The notes under the pieces are model-generated. The model saw only the letters and a list, made by a program, of their open reading frames with translations. It ran no database searches and was not told where the DNA came from. Shown in pieces: positions 48,438-58,971 of a DNA stretch of 64,000 nucleotides (positions within the stretch are counted from its first letter, which is position 1; each line of letters begins with the position of its first letter). The stretch spans positions 29,117 to 93,116 of the forward strand of contig JAFNXM010000004.1 of the NCBI GenBank assembly GCA_017383485.1, in the 5' to 3' direction. This stretch comes from Bacteroidaceae bacterium. Lineage in GTDB: Bacteria > Bacteroidota > Bacteroidia > Bacteroidales > Bacteroidaceae. A program made the position numbers and the translations under genes.

Positions 48438-48499
48438 GGCTTGACCTCGTTTTTCTCACACATACATTATATATATAATAGTAGTATACTTTCGCAATT

Positions 48500-49543
48500 A
48501 TGCTAAAACAACATAATCCCAACGACCCTATTACTATCCTGGCGATAGAGTCAAGTTGCGACGATACGTCGGCTGCTGTGTTGCGCGACGGACGTCTGCT
48601 GAGCAACGTTACCGCTGGTCAAGCTGTGCATGAGGCTTATGGTGGCGTGGTGCCCGAATTGGCATCGCGTGCGCATCAACAAAACATCGTGCCAGTGGTA
48701 GATCAGGCGCTCAAGAAGGCTGGTGTGACCAAGGAGGAACTCTCGGCCATCGCTGTGACACTCGGTCCCGGTTTGATGGGTTCTCTGCTTGTCGGTACGT
48801 CGTTTGCCAAGGGCTTGGCGCTTTCGTTGGGCATTCCACTGATTGATTGCAACCACCTGCAGGGACATATCCTGGCGCACTTTATACAAGAGGGCGACGA
48901 GGATAGGGCAGTACCTCCTTACCCCTACCTGTGCTTGTTGGTGAGTGGTGGTAATTCGCAAATTGTCAAGGTTAATTCTCACCGCGACTTCGAATTGCTC
49001 GGTCAAACCATTGACGATGCTGCAGGTGAAGCCATCGACAAGTGCTCGAAGGTGATGGGTTTGGGTTATCCCGGCGGCCCGATCATCGACCGCCTGGCAC
49101 GCCAGGGCGATCCCAAGGCTTTCCAGTTCAGCAAACCTAATATCGCGGGCCTGGATTATAGTTTCAGCGGACTAAAAACTTCTTTCCTCTATTTCCTGAG
49201 AGATCAATTGAAAGAAGATCCAGACTTTATCGAAAAGAACAAAAACGACTTGGCGGCTTCATTAGAGAAAACCATCGTGGACATCTTGATGAAGAAATTG
49301 AAGCAGGCGGTCAAGGAAACCGGTATCAACCATGTGGCGCTGTCGGGTGGTGTCTCTGCCAATACAGGCTTGAGAAATGCCTTCAAGAATATGCAGCAGG
49401 GCGCTGGTTGGAATATTTATATTCCGCCATTCAGCTATACGACAGACAATGCTGCGATGATTGCCATCACGGCTTACTATAAATTCTTGGACGGCGAGTT
49501 CTGCGACATCAATAAACCCGCTTTCTCGAGAACAGTGATTTGA
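48500..49543 (+). CDS. tsaD: tRNA threonylcarbamoyladenosine biosynthesis protein TsaD
   Basis: Transfers the threonylcarbamoyl group from TC-AMP to adenosine 37 of tRNAs that read ANN codons, with TsaB and TsaE as partners. 347 residues. It begins ILAIESSCDDTSAAVLRDGR, has the ASKA-fold metal histidines in CNHLQGHILAHF (about 114-125), GGNSQIV, GEAIDKCSKVMGLGYPGGP and VALSGGVSANTGLR. Essential in most bacteria. 62 bp after map. Confidence 0.97.
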   Translation: MLKQHNPNDPITILAIESSCDDTSAAVLRDGRLLSNVTAGQAVHEAYGGVVPELASRAHQQNIVPVVDQALKKAGVTKEELSAIAVTLGPGLMGSLLVGTSFAKGLALSLGIPLIDCNHLQGHILAHFIQEGDEDRAVPPYPYLCLLVSGGNSQIVKVNSHRDFELLGQTIDDAAGEAIDKCSKVMGLGYPGGPIIDRLARQGDPKAFQFSKPNIAGLDYSFSGLKTSFLYFLRDQLKEDPDFIEKNKNDLAASLEKTIVDILMKKLKQAVKETGINHVALSGGVSANTGLRNAFKNMQQGAGWNIYIPPFSYTTDNAAMIAITAYYKFLDGEFCDINKPAFSRTVI

Positions 49544-49582
49544 TAAAACGTATATCATTTAGACTTGTAATAAAAGATAGGT

Positions 49583-50128
49583 ATGGAATTTGATATCAAA
49601 AATATCAGCAGGGAAATCAACGAAATGCTGTGGCGTCAACATCAAAGCGTGTCGACAGCAGAGAGTTGTACGGCAGGACGCGTAGCCAGCACGATCACAG
49701 CCATCCCTGGCAGTTCTAATTACTTCAAAGGCGGATTGGTATGCTATAGCAACGAGTTGAAGCAAGAACTGCTGAACGTGGATGCTGATTTGATAGAAGA
49801 AAATACAGCCGTTTGCGAAGAAGTGGTGAAGCAAATGGTCGTTGGCGCTAACGAGTTGTTCAAGACAGACGTTGCCGTAGCTATCAGCGGATGGGCAGGT
49901 CCGACAGCACCCGATGGTGCATGCGGCAGCGGTATCGTAGGCACGATTTGGATAGCAGTGGGCAAAGAGGGAAATATCGTTACTAAAAAGTTAGTGGAAG
50001 ACCACGGCCGTGAAAAGAATCTGACCATTGCGACAAAAGAAGCCATGGCAATGCTCCGTGACTACTTGAAGGAGATCCTGCCACCACTTGAAGATGATGA
50101 ACAAGAACCGCCGGTAATATTTGTATAA
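49583..50128 (+). CDS. pncC: Nicotinamide-nucleotide amidohydrolase (CinA C-terminal domain) PncC
   Basis: Deamidates nicotinamide mononucleotide to nicotinate mononucleotide for NAD recycling. The 181-residue protein contains only the CinA C-terminal domain: VSTAESCTAGRVASTITAIP (about 22-41), NYFKGGLVCYSNELKQ and AISGWAGPTAPDGACGSGIV. The N-terminal molybdopterin-type CinA domain is missing, giving the short PncC form. The C-terminal ~20 residues are acidic (PPLEDDEQEPP). It follows tsaD by 39 bp. Confidence 0.93.
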   Translation: MEFDIKNISREINEMLWRQHQSVSTAESCTAGRVASTITAIPGSSNYFKGGLVCYSNELKQELLNVDADLIEENTAVCEEVVKQMVVGANELFKTDVAVAISGWAGPTAPDGACGSGIVGTIWIAVGKEGNIVTKKLVEDHGREKNLTIATKEAMAMLRDYLKEILPPLEDDEQEPPVIFV

Positions 50129-50221
50129 CACGTTTAGAGTACATATATAACATATAGGGTGACAAAAAGTTAGGTAAGTCGGCAAAGTAACTGTCTGATG
50201 AACAAAAAACATAGAAAGTGC

Positions 50222-50252
50222 TTTGTTATTAAAAATAAAATATCTAAATTTG
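50222..50252 (+). promoter_or_regulatory. Bacteroidetes promoter of rpmB-rpmG
   Basis: TTTG (50222-50225) and TAAATTTG (50245-50252) are 19 bp apart, a full match to the Bacteroides consensus. It lies about 135 bp before the rpmB start, leaving a structured leader. Confidence 0.85.
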
Positions 50253-50263
50253 CACCCCGTAAG

Positions 50264-50355
50264 CGAAATAGGCTGGACCGCGAAGCTTGGATACCACCCC
50301 AAGATTACGCAACAACAAACCACCAAGCCCGGTCGACAGCAGAAAATAGGCTTAC
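50264..50355 (+). promoter_or_regulatory. Structured 5' leader of rpmB (possible regulatory RNA)
   Basis: Between the promoter and rpmB, three helices are stacked in order: GCTG (50272-50275) with CAGC (50337-50340), GACCG (50276-50280) with CGGTC (50330-50334), and GCTTGG (50285-50290) with CCAAGC (50323-50328), around an AC-rich loop. AAGC and GCTT further out may also pair. No known riboswitch or tRNA fits. Leaders of ribosomal protein operons often bind one of the encoded proteins; that is the leading idea here, unproven. Confidence 0.5.
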
Positions 50356-50386
50356 ACAATTCCGAACATTAAAATAAGCGAAAGCA

Positions 50387-50647
50387 ATGTCTAAGATTTG
50401 TCAAATTACAGGAAAGAAGGCCATGATTGGCAACAATGTTTCGCACTCAAAGCGTCGCACAAAGCGTACGTTTGATGTAAACTTGTTTAATAAGAAGTTT
50501 TACTACGTAGAACAAGATTGCTGGATCACCCTCCGCATCAGCGCAGCAGGTTTGCGTATGATTAATAAGGTAGGTCTCGACGCTGCGTTGAACAACGCCG
50601 TAGCTAAGGGATATTGCGATTGGAAAAATATCAAAGTAATTGGTTAA
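50387..50647 (+). CDS. rpmB: 50S ribosomal protein L28
   Basis: An 86-residue large-subunit protein. The start [20 protein letters not shown] and the following [20 protein letters not shown] are L28 hallmarks; the C-terminal [20 protein letters not shown] fits as well. First gene of a three-gene run with rpmG 11 bp later, which in turn is followed by DUF4295, the arrangement usual in Bacteroidetes. Confidence 0.97.
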   Translation: MSKICQITGKKAMIGNNVSHSKRRTKRTFDVNLFNKKFYYVEQDCWITLRISAAGLRMINKVGLDAALNNAVAKGYCDWKNIKVIG

Positions 50648-50658
50648 GACTTTAAACT

Positions 50659-50847
50659 ATGGCAAAGAAAGTAAAAGGCAATCGTGTCCAAGTAATCCTT
50701 GAGTGCACAGAAATGAAAGAAAGTGGTCTGCCCGGAACTTCACGTTATATCACAACTAAGAACCGTAAGAATACACCAGACCGTTTGGAGTTGAAGAAAT
50801 ACAACCCCATCTTGAAAAGAATGACTATTCATAAAGAAATTAAATAA
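50659..50847 (+). CDS. rpmG: 50S ribosomal protein L33
   Basis: A 62-residue large-subunit protein: [20 protein letters not shown] at the start and [20 protein letters not shown] further on. It lacks the four zinc-binding cysteines of the C+ form (only one Cys, in ILECTEM), so it is the zinc-free paralogue type. Co-transcribed with rpmB and the DUF4295 gene. Confidence 0.97.
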   Translation: MAKKVKGNRVQVILECTEMKESGLPGTSRYITTKNRKNTPDRLELKKYNPILKRMTIHKEIK

Positions 50848-50857
50848 TTTGTAAGCC

Positions 50858-51016
50858 ATGGCAAAGAAAGTAGTTGCAACCCTTAAGACCGGCAAAAACG
50901 ATGGCCGCTCTTACACCAAAGTTATCAAAATGGTAAAGAGCCCTAAGACTGGTGCTTACATTTTTGATGAAAAGATGGTTCCTAACGATGACGTAAAGGA
51001 ATTCTTCAGCAAGTAA
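50858..51016 (+). CDS. DUF4295 small protein following L33
   Basis: A 52-residue basic protein, MAKKVVATLKTGKNDGRSYT followed by KVIKMVKSPKTGAYIFDEKM and a short acidic end. This is the DUF4295 family, found almost only in Bacteroidetes just after rpmG and thought to be linked to the ribosome; its role is unknown. It starts 10 bp after the rpmG stop and ends at a clear terminator. Confidence 0.9.
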   Translation: MAKKVVATLKTGKNDGRSYTKVIKMVKSPKTGAYIFDEKMVPNDDVKEFFSK

Positions 51017-51038
51017 TTCTATACTTCAAAATAAATGA

Positions 51039-51072
51039 GACATTGTTGATTCGCTCAGCAATGTCTTTTTTT
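51039..51072 (+). terminator. Intrinsic terminator after the rpmB-rpmG-DUF4295 run
   Basis: GACATTGTTGA (51039-51049) and TCAGCAATGTC (51055-51065) form an 11-bp stem with one G-U pair, followed by TTTTTTT. Confidence 0.92.
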
Positions 51073-51206
51073 GTGCACTTCGTGCCAGAACGACTGGCGA
51101 AAGCATTTCTTTTGTTCAAAGTCGTAAAAAAGTGCAGCGAATATTAGTTTACCCCCGCCAAAATGCTTAATATTGCATAAGAATAAATATATGGCCAAAA
51201 CGACTT

Positions 51207-51884
51207 ATGAGTGAAGCAAAACATATACTGGTGGTAGACGACGAAATAGACCTAAGAGAAATTCTGCAGTGCAATCTTGAAAATGCAGGATATATCATCG
51301 ATACCGCCGCCTCGGCAGAAGAAGCCCTAACTATACTTTCTTCGAAGCATGACTTGATCTTGTTGGACGTGATGATGGGTGGTATGTCCGGTTATAAAAT
51401 GGCAGAACATCTGCGAAAGGTTCAGGGCAATGATATCCCTATCATTTTTCTGACAGCCAGAGATACGGAAAATGATATCTTGACAGGTTTTTCCATAGGT
51501 GCAGATGATTATATCTCCAAACCATTCTCTTTGCAGCAAGTCCTGGCACGTGTTGCCGCGGTGTTACGCAGGGTAAATACATCCAGCACCCCGTCGACTG
51601 CAGAGCCTGTGGCGGACATACAAATAGACACCTTGCGCAAAGTAGCCTTGATCAAGGGGGTAGAGATACGCCTTTCGCCCAAAGAGTTGGGCATATTGCA
51701 GTTGCTGATGAAGAGCCCAGGACGTGTATTCTCGCGTGAAGAAATCCTGACCGAAGTGTGGCGAGGTGAAAGTTGTGTTGGCGATCGTACAGTCGATGTG
51801 CATATTGCACATTTGCGCCGCAAATTGGGAGAAGAGGGGGTTCGTGTCAACAATAGACAAGGTTATGGTTATTGTTTCGAATAG
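51207..51884 (+). CDS. Response regulator, OmpR/PhoB type
   Basis: A 225-residue two-component DNA-binding regulator. The receiver domain begins HILVVDDEIDLREILQCNLE, carries phospho-acceptor Asp54 in LILLDVMMGGMSGYKMA, and ends in KPFSLQQV with the conserved lysine; the C-terminal winged-helix domain shows LSPKELGILQLLMKSPGRVF, DVHIAHLRRKLGE and GYGYCFE. It resembles RprY of Bacteroides and the PhoB class. The histidine kinase gene starts 103 bp downstream, so the pair almost certainly works together; the signal is unknown. Confidence 0.92.
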   Translation: MSEAKHILVVDDEIDLREILQCNLENAGYIIDTAASAEEALTILSSKHDLILLDVMMGGMSGYKMAEHLRKVQGNDIPIIFLTARDTENDILTGFSIGADDYISKPFSLQQVLARVAAVLRRVNTSSTPSTAEPVADIQIDTLRKVALIKGVEIRLSPKELGILQLLMKSPGRVFSREEILTEVWRGESCVGDRTVDVHIAHLRRKLGEEGVRVNNRQGYGYCFE

Positions 51885-51987
51885 TTATTCTGTCTTTGAT
51901 TAAACGTATTAACGACAACAGTACACATCGCCTTCCATTACCTTAACCTTTGGGCTTTGCTCCTTTGAATCTTATAATCTACGAGTC

Positions 51988-53730
51988 ATGAAATCTCTCT
52001 CATACAAGGCGCAACTTCTGCTGAATTTCAGCCTTATTTTTGTTTGCTTTGCCCTTATTCTGCTCGGTTTTCAATATTATCGGGAAGTGGAGAGCAGAAA
52101 GGCTTTGCTTGAAACAAGGCTTGAAAGTTATGCAGATATTATTGAGCGACAAACACAGCAGGATTCTGCCTTTGCACTCACACCGCTCCGCACAGTTCTG
52201 CCCCAGGATTTGCGCATTACTATTATATCAAAGGAGGGGCAGGTGAATTACGAATCAGGTAATGAGGATTTGCCCAATATCTCTAATCACAAAGAGCGTC
52301 CAGAGGTTAAAGCGGCGTTGGAAAAGGGTTTTGGTATTGATATCCGAGAAAGTGAAACTTTGCAAAAACCTTATTTTTACTATGCCAAGGTCTATCCCAA
52401 TTATGTGATACGTGTGGCGTTGCCTTATAATGCAGAAATCAAGAACTTCATGCATGTGAGCAACATCTTCCTTTGGTTCACATTATTGATATTTCCCATA
52501 GTCATCGTGGCTCTGATCTACATTTCCGGACGCTTTGGCCGTGCCGTCGCAGGTCTTCAGTATTTTATCGACTCCGCCGAACGTGGCTTGATGAACTACG
52601 ACAACATTTCATTTCCCAACAATGAATTGGGGGATATCGCTTCGAAAGTGCTGAAAATGTATCAGGAGTTGGAGATAAAGACTCAGCAGGTAGGCCTGGA
52701 GCGTGAGCGATTGATGAAGCACTTTCATCATTTCGAAGAAGGGATTGCTATATTTTCTGCTCAACGCCAGAAAGTGTATTCGAACCCTCGTTTCCTCCAA
52801 TATCTTAATACTATCCTTGATATCACTACTTCTTCTGTCAATGCGATATGGTCTGAACGTGAATTCAAACCTATTCAGGAATTTCTAGATCAACAGCAAA
52901 ACCAGAATATATGGAATGCAGAAACCTCTGTGTATCGTGACACGCTGAGCGTAGGAGGGGCACATTATGCAGTGCAAGTCGTGGTGTATAGCGACCGTAG
53001 TTTTGAAATATCCTTGTCTGACGTCACAAAGGCAGAGAAAAACCGACTGCTGAAACAACAAATGAGCCATAATATCAGCCATGAGCTACGCACTCCGGTA
53101 AGTAGTATCCGCGGTTTTTTGGAAACTCTCATAACTTGCGAAAACCTGAGCGCAGAGCGTAGAAAAGATTTTTTGCAAAGAGCACTTTTGCAAGTAGAAA
53201 GACTATCTGACTTGATACGTGACGTCGCTTTGATTTCAAAGATAGAAGAAGCTGCAGCAACGCTTCCACGAGAAAATGTTGATTTAAGGTTACTCGTCGG
53301 TGAAACGATTGAAGAGTTGCAAAGCGATTTGGATAAACAAGAAATGTCCGTTCTCGTAGATTTTCCAGAGGAGATGACGATCTGTGGCAATTATTCGTTG
53401 CTTCATTCTATTTTCCGCAACCTTTTGGAAAATTCTGTCAGATATGCAGGACAGGGCACGAGGGTTGAAATTTCCTGCTACAAGAAAAATGCCGAATTCC
53501 TGTTCTTCCGCTACTTCAACAACGGAGAGCAAATACCCGAGGAGCACCTGCCGAGACTCTTCGAAAGATTCTATCGCATCACCGAGGGACGTACACGCGA
53601 TTGCGGCGGTACAGGCTTGGGACTTTCTATTGTAAAAAATGCAGTAAGCTTCCACTCGGGAGATATTATTGTGAAAAATTTGTTAGACCAAGGCGTAGAA
53701 TTCCTATTTACGCTCAAACGCGGTAAATAA
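51988..53730 (+). CDS. Membrane sensor histidine kinase
   Basis: A 580-residue inner-membrane sensor. Two membrane helices (about 8-28 and 152-175, LLIFPIVIVALIYISGRF) bound a periplasmic sensor domain of about 120 residues; a HAMP-like linker and a PAS-like stretch (about 245-340) lead to the HisKA dimer domain MSHNISHELRTPVSSIRGF with phospho-acceptor His365, and the ATPase domain with N box HSIFRNLLENSVRYAG, G1-like FERFYRITEGRTRDCGG and TGLGLSIVKNAV. Resembles RprX/PhoR-type kinases. Partner of the response regulator just upstream. Confidence 0.92.
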   Translation: MKSLSYKAQLLLNFSLIFVCFALILLGFQYYREVESRKALLETRLESYADIIERQTQQDSAFALTPLRTVLPQDLRITIISKEGQVNYESGNEDLPNISNHKERPEVKAALEKGFGIDIRESETLQKPYFYYAKVYPNYVIRVALPYNAEIKNFMHVSNIFLWFTLLIFPIVIVALIYISGRFGRAVAGLQYFIDSAERGLMNYDNISFPNNELGDIASKVLKMYQELEIKTQQVGLERERLMKHFHHFEEGIAIFSAQRQKVYSNPRFLQYLNTILDITTSSVNAIWSEREFKPIQEFLDQQQNQNIWNAETSVYRDTLSVGGAHYAVQVVVYSDRSFEISLSDVTKAEKNRLLKQQMSHNISHELRTPVSSIRGFLETLITCENLSAERRKDFLQRALLQVERLSDLIRDVALISKIEEAAATLPRENVDLRLLVGETIEELQSDLDKQEMSVLVDFPEEMTICGNYSLLHSIFRNLLENSVRYAGQGTRVEISCYKKNAEFLFFRYFNNGEQIPEEHLPRLFERFYRITEGRTRDCGGTGLGLSIVKNAVSFHSGDIIVKNLLDQGVEFLFTLKRGK

Positions 53731-53766
53731 ATATAAACCGACTTGCCACGAGGTCATAAAAATGCG

Positions 53767-53774
53767 TAACTTTG
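53767..53774 (+). promoter_or_regulatory. -7 promoter box before the CotH gene
   Basis: TAACTTTG at 53767-53774, with TTG at 53743-53745 (21 bp upstream), fits the Bacteroides pattern. It overlaps a TTG that could be read as an earlier start, which is one reason to place the start codon at the ATG at 53799. Confidence 0.65.
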
Positions 53775-53798
53775 CGCCTTCAAAATAAAAAATCGCCT

Positions 53799-56300
<2,502 letters not shown>

Positions 56301-56384
56301 AAAAAAAGTCTGGATAATTATAGAAAAAAAACTTTTTAGAATGTATCTATACTTAAAAAATTGATATGGTGAATGGAGATTTAA

Positions 56385-56624
56385 TCACTGCGTGCAAAGT
56401 TTGACTATGCCAAGTGTAATCCAAAATAAGTCGTATAAGAATTTTTTATATACGAGACCTATTTTCCCGTTTTTTATATACCTCCATAATAAATATGTAG
56501 CGCTTATGGTATATATACTGAAAAGGACGCAGGCGACTATGTCTATCCAATAGATTTCAGTGCTGAAAGAGATAACCATAAATAAAATCCAAAAGTCAAA
56601 AGACCATTCTTTCAAATCTTTCAT
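56385..56624 (-). CDS. Small membrane protein of unknown function
   Basis: A 79-residue protein. Most of it is hydrophobic: FWILFMVISFSTEIYWIDIV and ACVLFSIYTISATYLLWRY form one long or two short membrane helices, and FLYDLFWITLGIVKLC a third. It starts 6 bp downstream of a 38-residue basic ORF on the same strand. No family recognised. A pairing of a small cationic peptide and a small membrane protein is seen in peptide toxin/immunity or regulatory cassettes, but nothing in the sequence proves that. Confidence 0.5.
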   Translation of the reverse strand: MKDLKEWSFDFWILFMVISFSTEIYWIDIVACVLFSIYTISATYLLWRYIKNGKIGLVYKKFLYDLFWITLGIVKLCTQ

Positions 56625-56630
56625 AATGGT

Positions 56631-56747
56631 TTACTTTCTTTTATTAATACAATCCCCGAAATCATAAACCATCCAGACAATTCCCACATAACCTGATGTA
56701 CGTTTCGCAAATGCTTTGATTGTCTGTTTTGTTGTTTTAGCAGTCAT
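56631..56747 (-). CDS. Small basic peptide ORF (38 aa)
   Basis: ATG at 56747, stop at 56631. The product starts MTAKTTKQTIKAFAKRTSGY and continues VGIVWMVYDFGDCINKRK: a basic, amphipathic N-terminal half, a short hydrophobic stretch and a basic C-terminus, with one cysteine. It sits between the PorT-like gene (57 bp upstream) and the 79-residue membrane protein gene (6 bp downstream), all in the same direction. A weak AATAACA/TGTTATT hairpin (56768-56786) precedes it. The close spacing, shared strand and sensible composition support a real gene; homologues are not known to me. Confidence 0.4.
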   Translation of the reverse strand: MTAKTTKQTIKAFAKRTSGYVGIVWMVYDFGDCINKRK

Positions 56748-56803
56748 AAGCATTTTTTTACTTAGTAAATAACAATCTCTGTTATTAAATATTCGTTGTA
56801 GCC

Positions 56804-57529
56804 TTATTCAAAATACAGGCTTAGCACCACCATATTTGCCACGCCGCCGTTCAGACTCTCGGTGAATACCTTTTGTGTAGGGTCGAGCAAGTCGGTGCGT
56901 TTCTTATCCAGGATATTATTCAGTCCGAAGCAGAATTTCAGTTCGGGAATCAATTTGAAGAAAGGCATATAGAGGTCGCAACCAAACCCTATCTCGAGCA
57001 TCATATTGAACGGCTTTGCTCTCACTTTAGAGTTCTTGCCGGTGGTCAGGTCAAACATCGGCGACGCACCACCTATGACGTAGGGGCGGAAGTTATTGTA
57101 GCGCGGCGCACTCACCTTCAGATTGAGCGGCAGGGCTATGTATGTAGACTTCATGTTTTGACCCGCCGTCGTGCCGTCAGCCAGATTGCGAAATTTCAGG
57201 TGCTTGCTGCCAAAGTGCAGAGAGGGCATCAAGCGCAGGCCTAAGTACTTGTGCATGCGCCATTCGCCCAGCACACCCACACTGAACCCTGGTCCGTGCT
57301 GATCGTTTTCCACCAACCACTGTGCGCCGGTGGCGGGATCAATGTAGCCATTGTTTTCCAGCTTGATGCTTTGGTCGTGCATACCGACAAAGAAGCCGTA
57401 GTGAAAACGTCTCTCGTCGATGAAGGGCTTATACTGCACCTTGCGCTCCTGCGCCCTTGCCATGCCACCAAGGCACATCAAGAGTGCAAGTATCAAAGTC
57501 CATTTGCTATTTTGTATTCCCTTCATCAT
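56804..57529 (-). CDS. porT: PorT-like outer-membrane protein (type IX secretion)
   Basis: A 241-residue exported barrel protein. Signal about 1-26 (TLILALLMCLGGMARAQ), then RRFHYGFFVGMHDQSIKLEN, GFSVGVLGEWRMHKYLGLRL, STYIALPLNLKVSAPRYNNF, RPYVIGGASPMFDL and ends MVVLSLYFE with a barrel-type aromatic end. The length (~240) and the RxFHxGF start match PorT/SprT, a T9SS outer-membrane component of Bacteroidetes, and it agrees with the sorting-type C-termini found elsewhere in the window. Generic 'outer membrane beta-barrel' (OMP_b-brl_2) is the weaker alternative. Its stop is followed by two tiny genes in the same direction. Confidence 0.6.
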   Translation of the reverse strand: MMKGIQNSKWTLILALLMCLGGMARAQERKVQYKPFIDERRFHYGFFVGMHDQSIKLENNGYIDPATGAQWLVENDQHGPGFSVGVLGEWRMHKYLGLRLMPSLHFGSKHLKFRNLADGTTAGQNMKSTYIALPLNLKVSAPRYNNFRPYVIGGASPMFDLTTGKNSKVRAKPFNMMLEIGFGCDLYMPFFKLIPELKFCFGLNNILDKKRTDLLDPTQKVFTESLNGGVANMVVLSLYFE

Positions 57530-57660
57530 ATTTATGCGGTTGCTACGTAGGCGTTGCTTTATGAAAACGCAAAATTACGCTTTTTATTGTATTCTGCCCC
57601 TACTATCGGGCAGAAAATCTTTCGACAAAGTCCCAACCTTGACTATTTCAAAATCAACAA

Positions 57661-57800
57661 AAGTCGGTTTTGTCAAAATTTTTCGCATTTTTCGAGGTCA
57701 TAAATCGAGCAAAAGTCATCACGTGTTCTGTTGGTCGAAAATACGCGATTCTCAGAGGGTCAAAAATCACAGATTTTGCATCGAAAATGAAAAAAGTCAA
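57661..57800 (+). repeat. Long copy of the dispersed TTTTGTCAAAATTTTTCGC repeat
   Basis: Matches the minus strand of 38100-38240 along about 130 bases with TTTTGTCAAAATTTTTCGCA, TTTTTCGAGG, AATCGAGC, GTCATCA and TTGGTCGAAAATACGCG in the same order, then diverges. Ends near AATGAAAAAAGTCAAGG, the same phrase used in the nearby inverted repeats. Confidence 0.75.
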
Positions 57801-57865
57801 GGCTTTTTTGTGTTTTTCATCAAAAAAAGTGAGTGATTTCGCAAAAAATAGGGTAGGGATAATTT

Positions 57866-57949
57866 GAAAAAGTCAAGGCTTTGTGAAAATTTCGCGACGG
57901 CTCGTTGAAAAAACATTAGACCTTTTTTCAAAAAAGCCTTGACTTTTTC
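57866..57949. repeat. 17-bp inverted repeat enclosing a GCGACGGCTCG core
   Basis: GAAAAAGTCAAGGCTTT (57866-57882) and AAAGCCTTGACTTTTTC (57933-57949) are exact reverse complements. Between them lie AAATTTCGCGACGGCTCGTT (57887-57906), the reverse-complement core of the repeat seen at 9631, 15430, 19681 and 45122, and AAAAAACATTAGACCTTTTTT. This is the site where both repeat families meet. Confidence 0.85.
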
Positions 57950-57999
57950 ACCCGAGGTCTGATGTCGTATGAATTTCCCGCTCTAGAACGCAAAGTCCA

Positions 58000-58030
58000 T
58001 TTGTCAAAATTTTTCGCATTTTTTGAAAAG
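58000..58030 (+). repeat. Short copy of the TTTGTCAAAATTTTTCGCA repeat
   Basis: TTTGTCAAAATTTTTCGCA begins at 58000 and continues TTTTTTGAAAAGG to 58030, matching the start of the long copy at 57668-57697. Confidence 0.75.
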
Positions 58031-58179
58031 GCAAAATTCAATCAAGCATAGGCGTTGCAATAAAAAATGTACATAAAGCACATAATAAGAATAAATTTGT
58101 GTAACTTTGCCGTGATTCCGTATTTGCGGTTTCCACTTCAAACCAATTTACACAGAAATACTTAAAAATTTTATACAAT

Positions 58180-58812
58180 ATGAATACTCTCGAACAAATT
58201 TTTGCGAAGAAACTCCTCGATGTTAAAGCCATCAAGTTGCAACCCGAAAATCCCTTCACTTGGGCAAGCGGATGGAAGTCTCCTTTCTATTGCGACAACC
58301 GCAAGACTCTGGCATTCCCAGGTTTGCGCTCGTTTGTTAAGCTCGAATTGAGCCGCATCGTTGCCGAATTGTATCCAGAAGCAGAAGCCGTAGCAGGTGT
58401 AGCTACAGGCGCTATCGCACAAGGCGCTTTGGTAGCAGATGCTTTGGGCTTGCCCTTCGCATACGTTCGTTCTAAGGCAAAAGACCATGGTATGACCAAC
58501 CTGATCGAAGGCGACTTGCAACCAGGTATGAAGGTGGTCGTAATCGAAGACTTGATCTCGACAGGCGGTAGTAGCCTGAAGGCCGTAGAAGCACTCCGCG
58601 CTCACGGTTGCGAAGTGATCGGCATGGTAGCAAGCTATACTTACGGCTTCCCCGTAGCTGCTGAAGCTTTCGAAAAGGCTGGCGTGACACTGACCACACT
58701 GACCAACTACGAAGCAGTGGTAGCCGTGGCACTGGAAACTGGCTACATCAAATCAGAACACGTAGAAATGCTCAATAGCTGGAGAAGCAACCCAAGCGAG
58801 TGGGGTAAGTAA
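58180..58812 (+). CDS. pyrE: Orotate phosphoribosyltransferase
   Basis: Joins orotate to PRPP to make orotidine monophosphate, the fifth step of pyrimidine synthesis. 210 residues. Marks: NPFTWASGWKSPFYCDNRKT (about 27-46), VATGAIAQGALVADALGLP and the PRPP-binding signature KVVVIEDLISTGGSSLKAV (about 117-135) with Asp, plus FAYVRSKAKDHGMTNLIEGD for the catalytic loop. Preceded by TAACTTTG (58102-58109) about 70 bp upstream. Followed by dedA in the same direction after 159 bp, with no clear terminator between. Confidence 0.97.
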   Translation: MNTLEQIFAKKLLDVKAIKLQPENPFTWASGWKSPFYCDNRKTLAFPGLRSFVKLELSRIVAELYPEAEAVAGVATGAIAQGALVADALGLPFAYVRSKAKDHGMTNLIEGDLQPGMKVVVIEDLISTGGSSLKAVEALRAHGCEVIGMVASYTYGFPVAAEAFEKAGVTLTTLTNYEAVVAVALETGYIKSEHVEMLNSWRSNPSEWGK

Positions 58813-58971
58813 AAAATAGGTTTCGGGTAATTAGGTGGTAGGTTCTGATGTTTTGAAGAACTGATATTCAGAAGACATTCTCTATAGTCACTCGGCTCTC
58901 GGTCCAGGGCTTTGGCTCCTTAATCCTTCCCCCTTAACCCCTCTTCCCCTTAATCCTTAACCTCAAAAGAA

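Larger units (their letters stand above)
57530..58179. other. 650-bp intergenic region between porT-like and pyrE, packed with repeats
   Basis: Between divergent genes: a long copy of the TTTTGTCAAAATTTTTCGC repeat (57661-57800), an inverted repeat with the GCGACGGCTC core inside (57866-57949), another short copy (58000-58030) and the pyrE promoter region, with TAACTTTG at 58102-58109. Open frames in this stretch are the repeats themselves and not genes. Confidence 0.7.

Noticed and set aside
50264-50355. Structured leader considered as a tRNA gene
   Set aside because: No acceptor stem/anticodon layout, no TTCGA-type arm and no CCA end; the helices are nested in one stem.
57420-57867. Plus-strand frames in the porT-pyrE gap
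   Set aside because: These are the dispersed repeat read in frame; the same peptides (for example MSKFFAFF) appear on the other strand at 37.8 kb.
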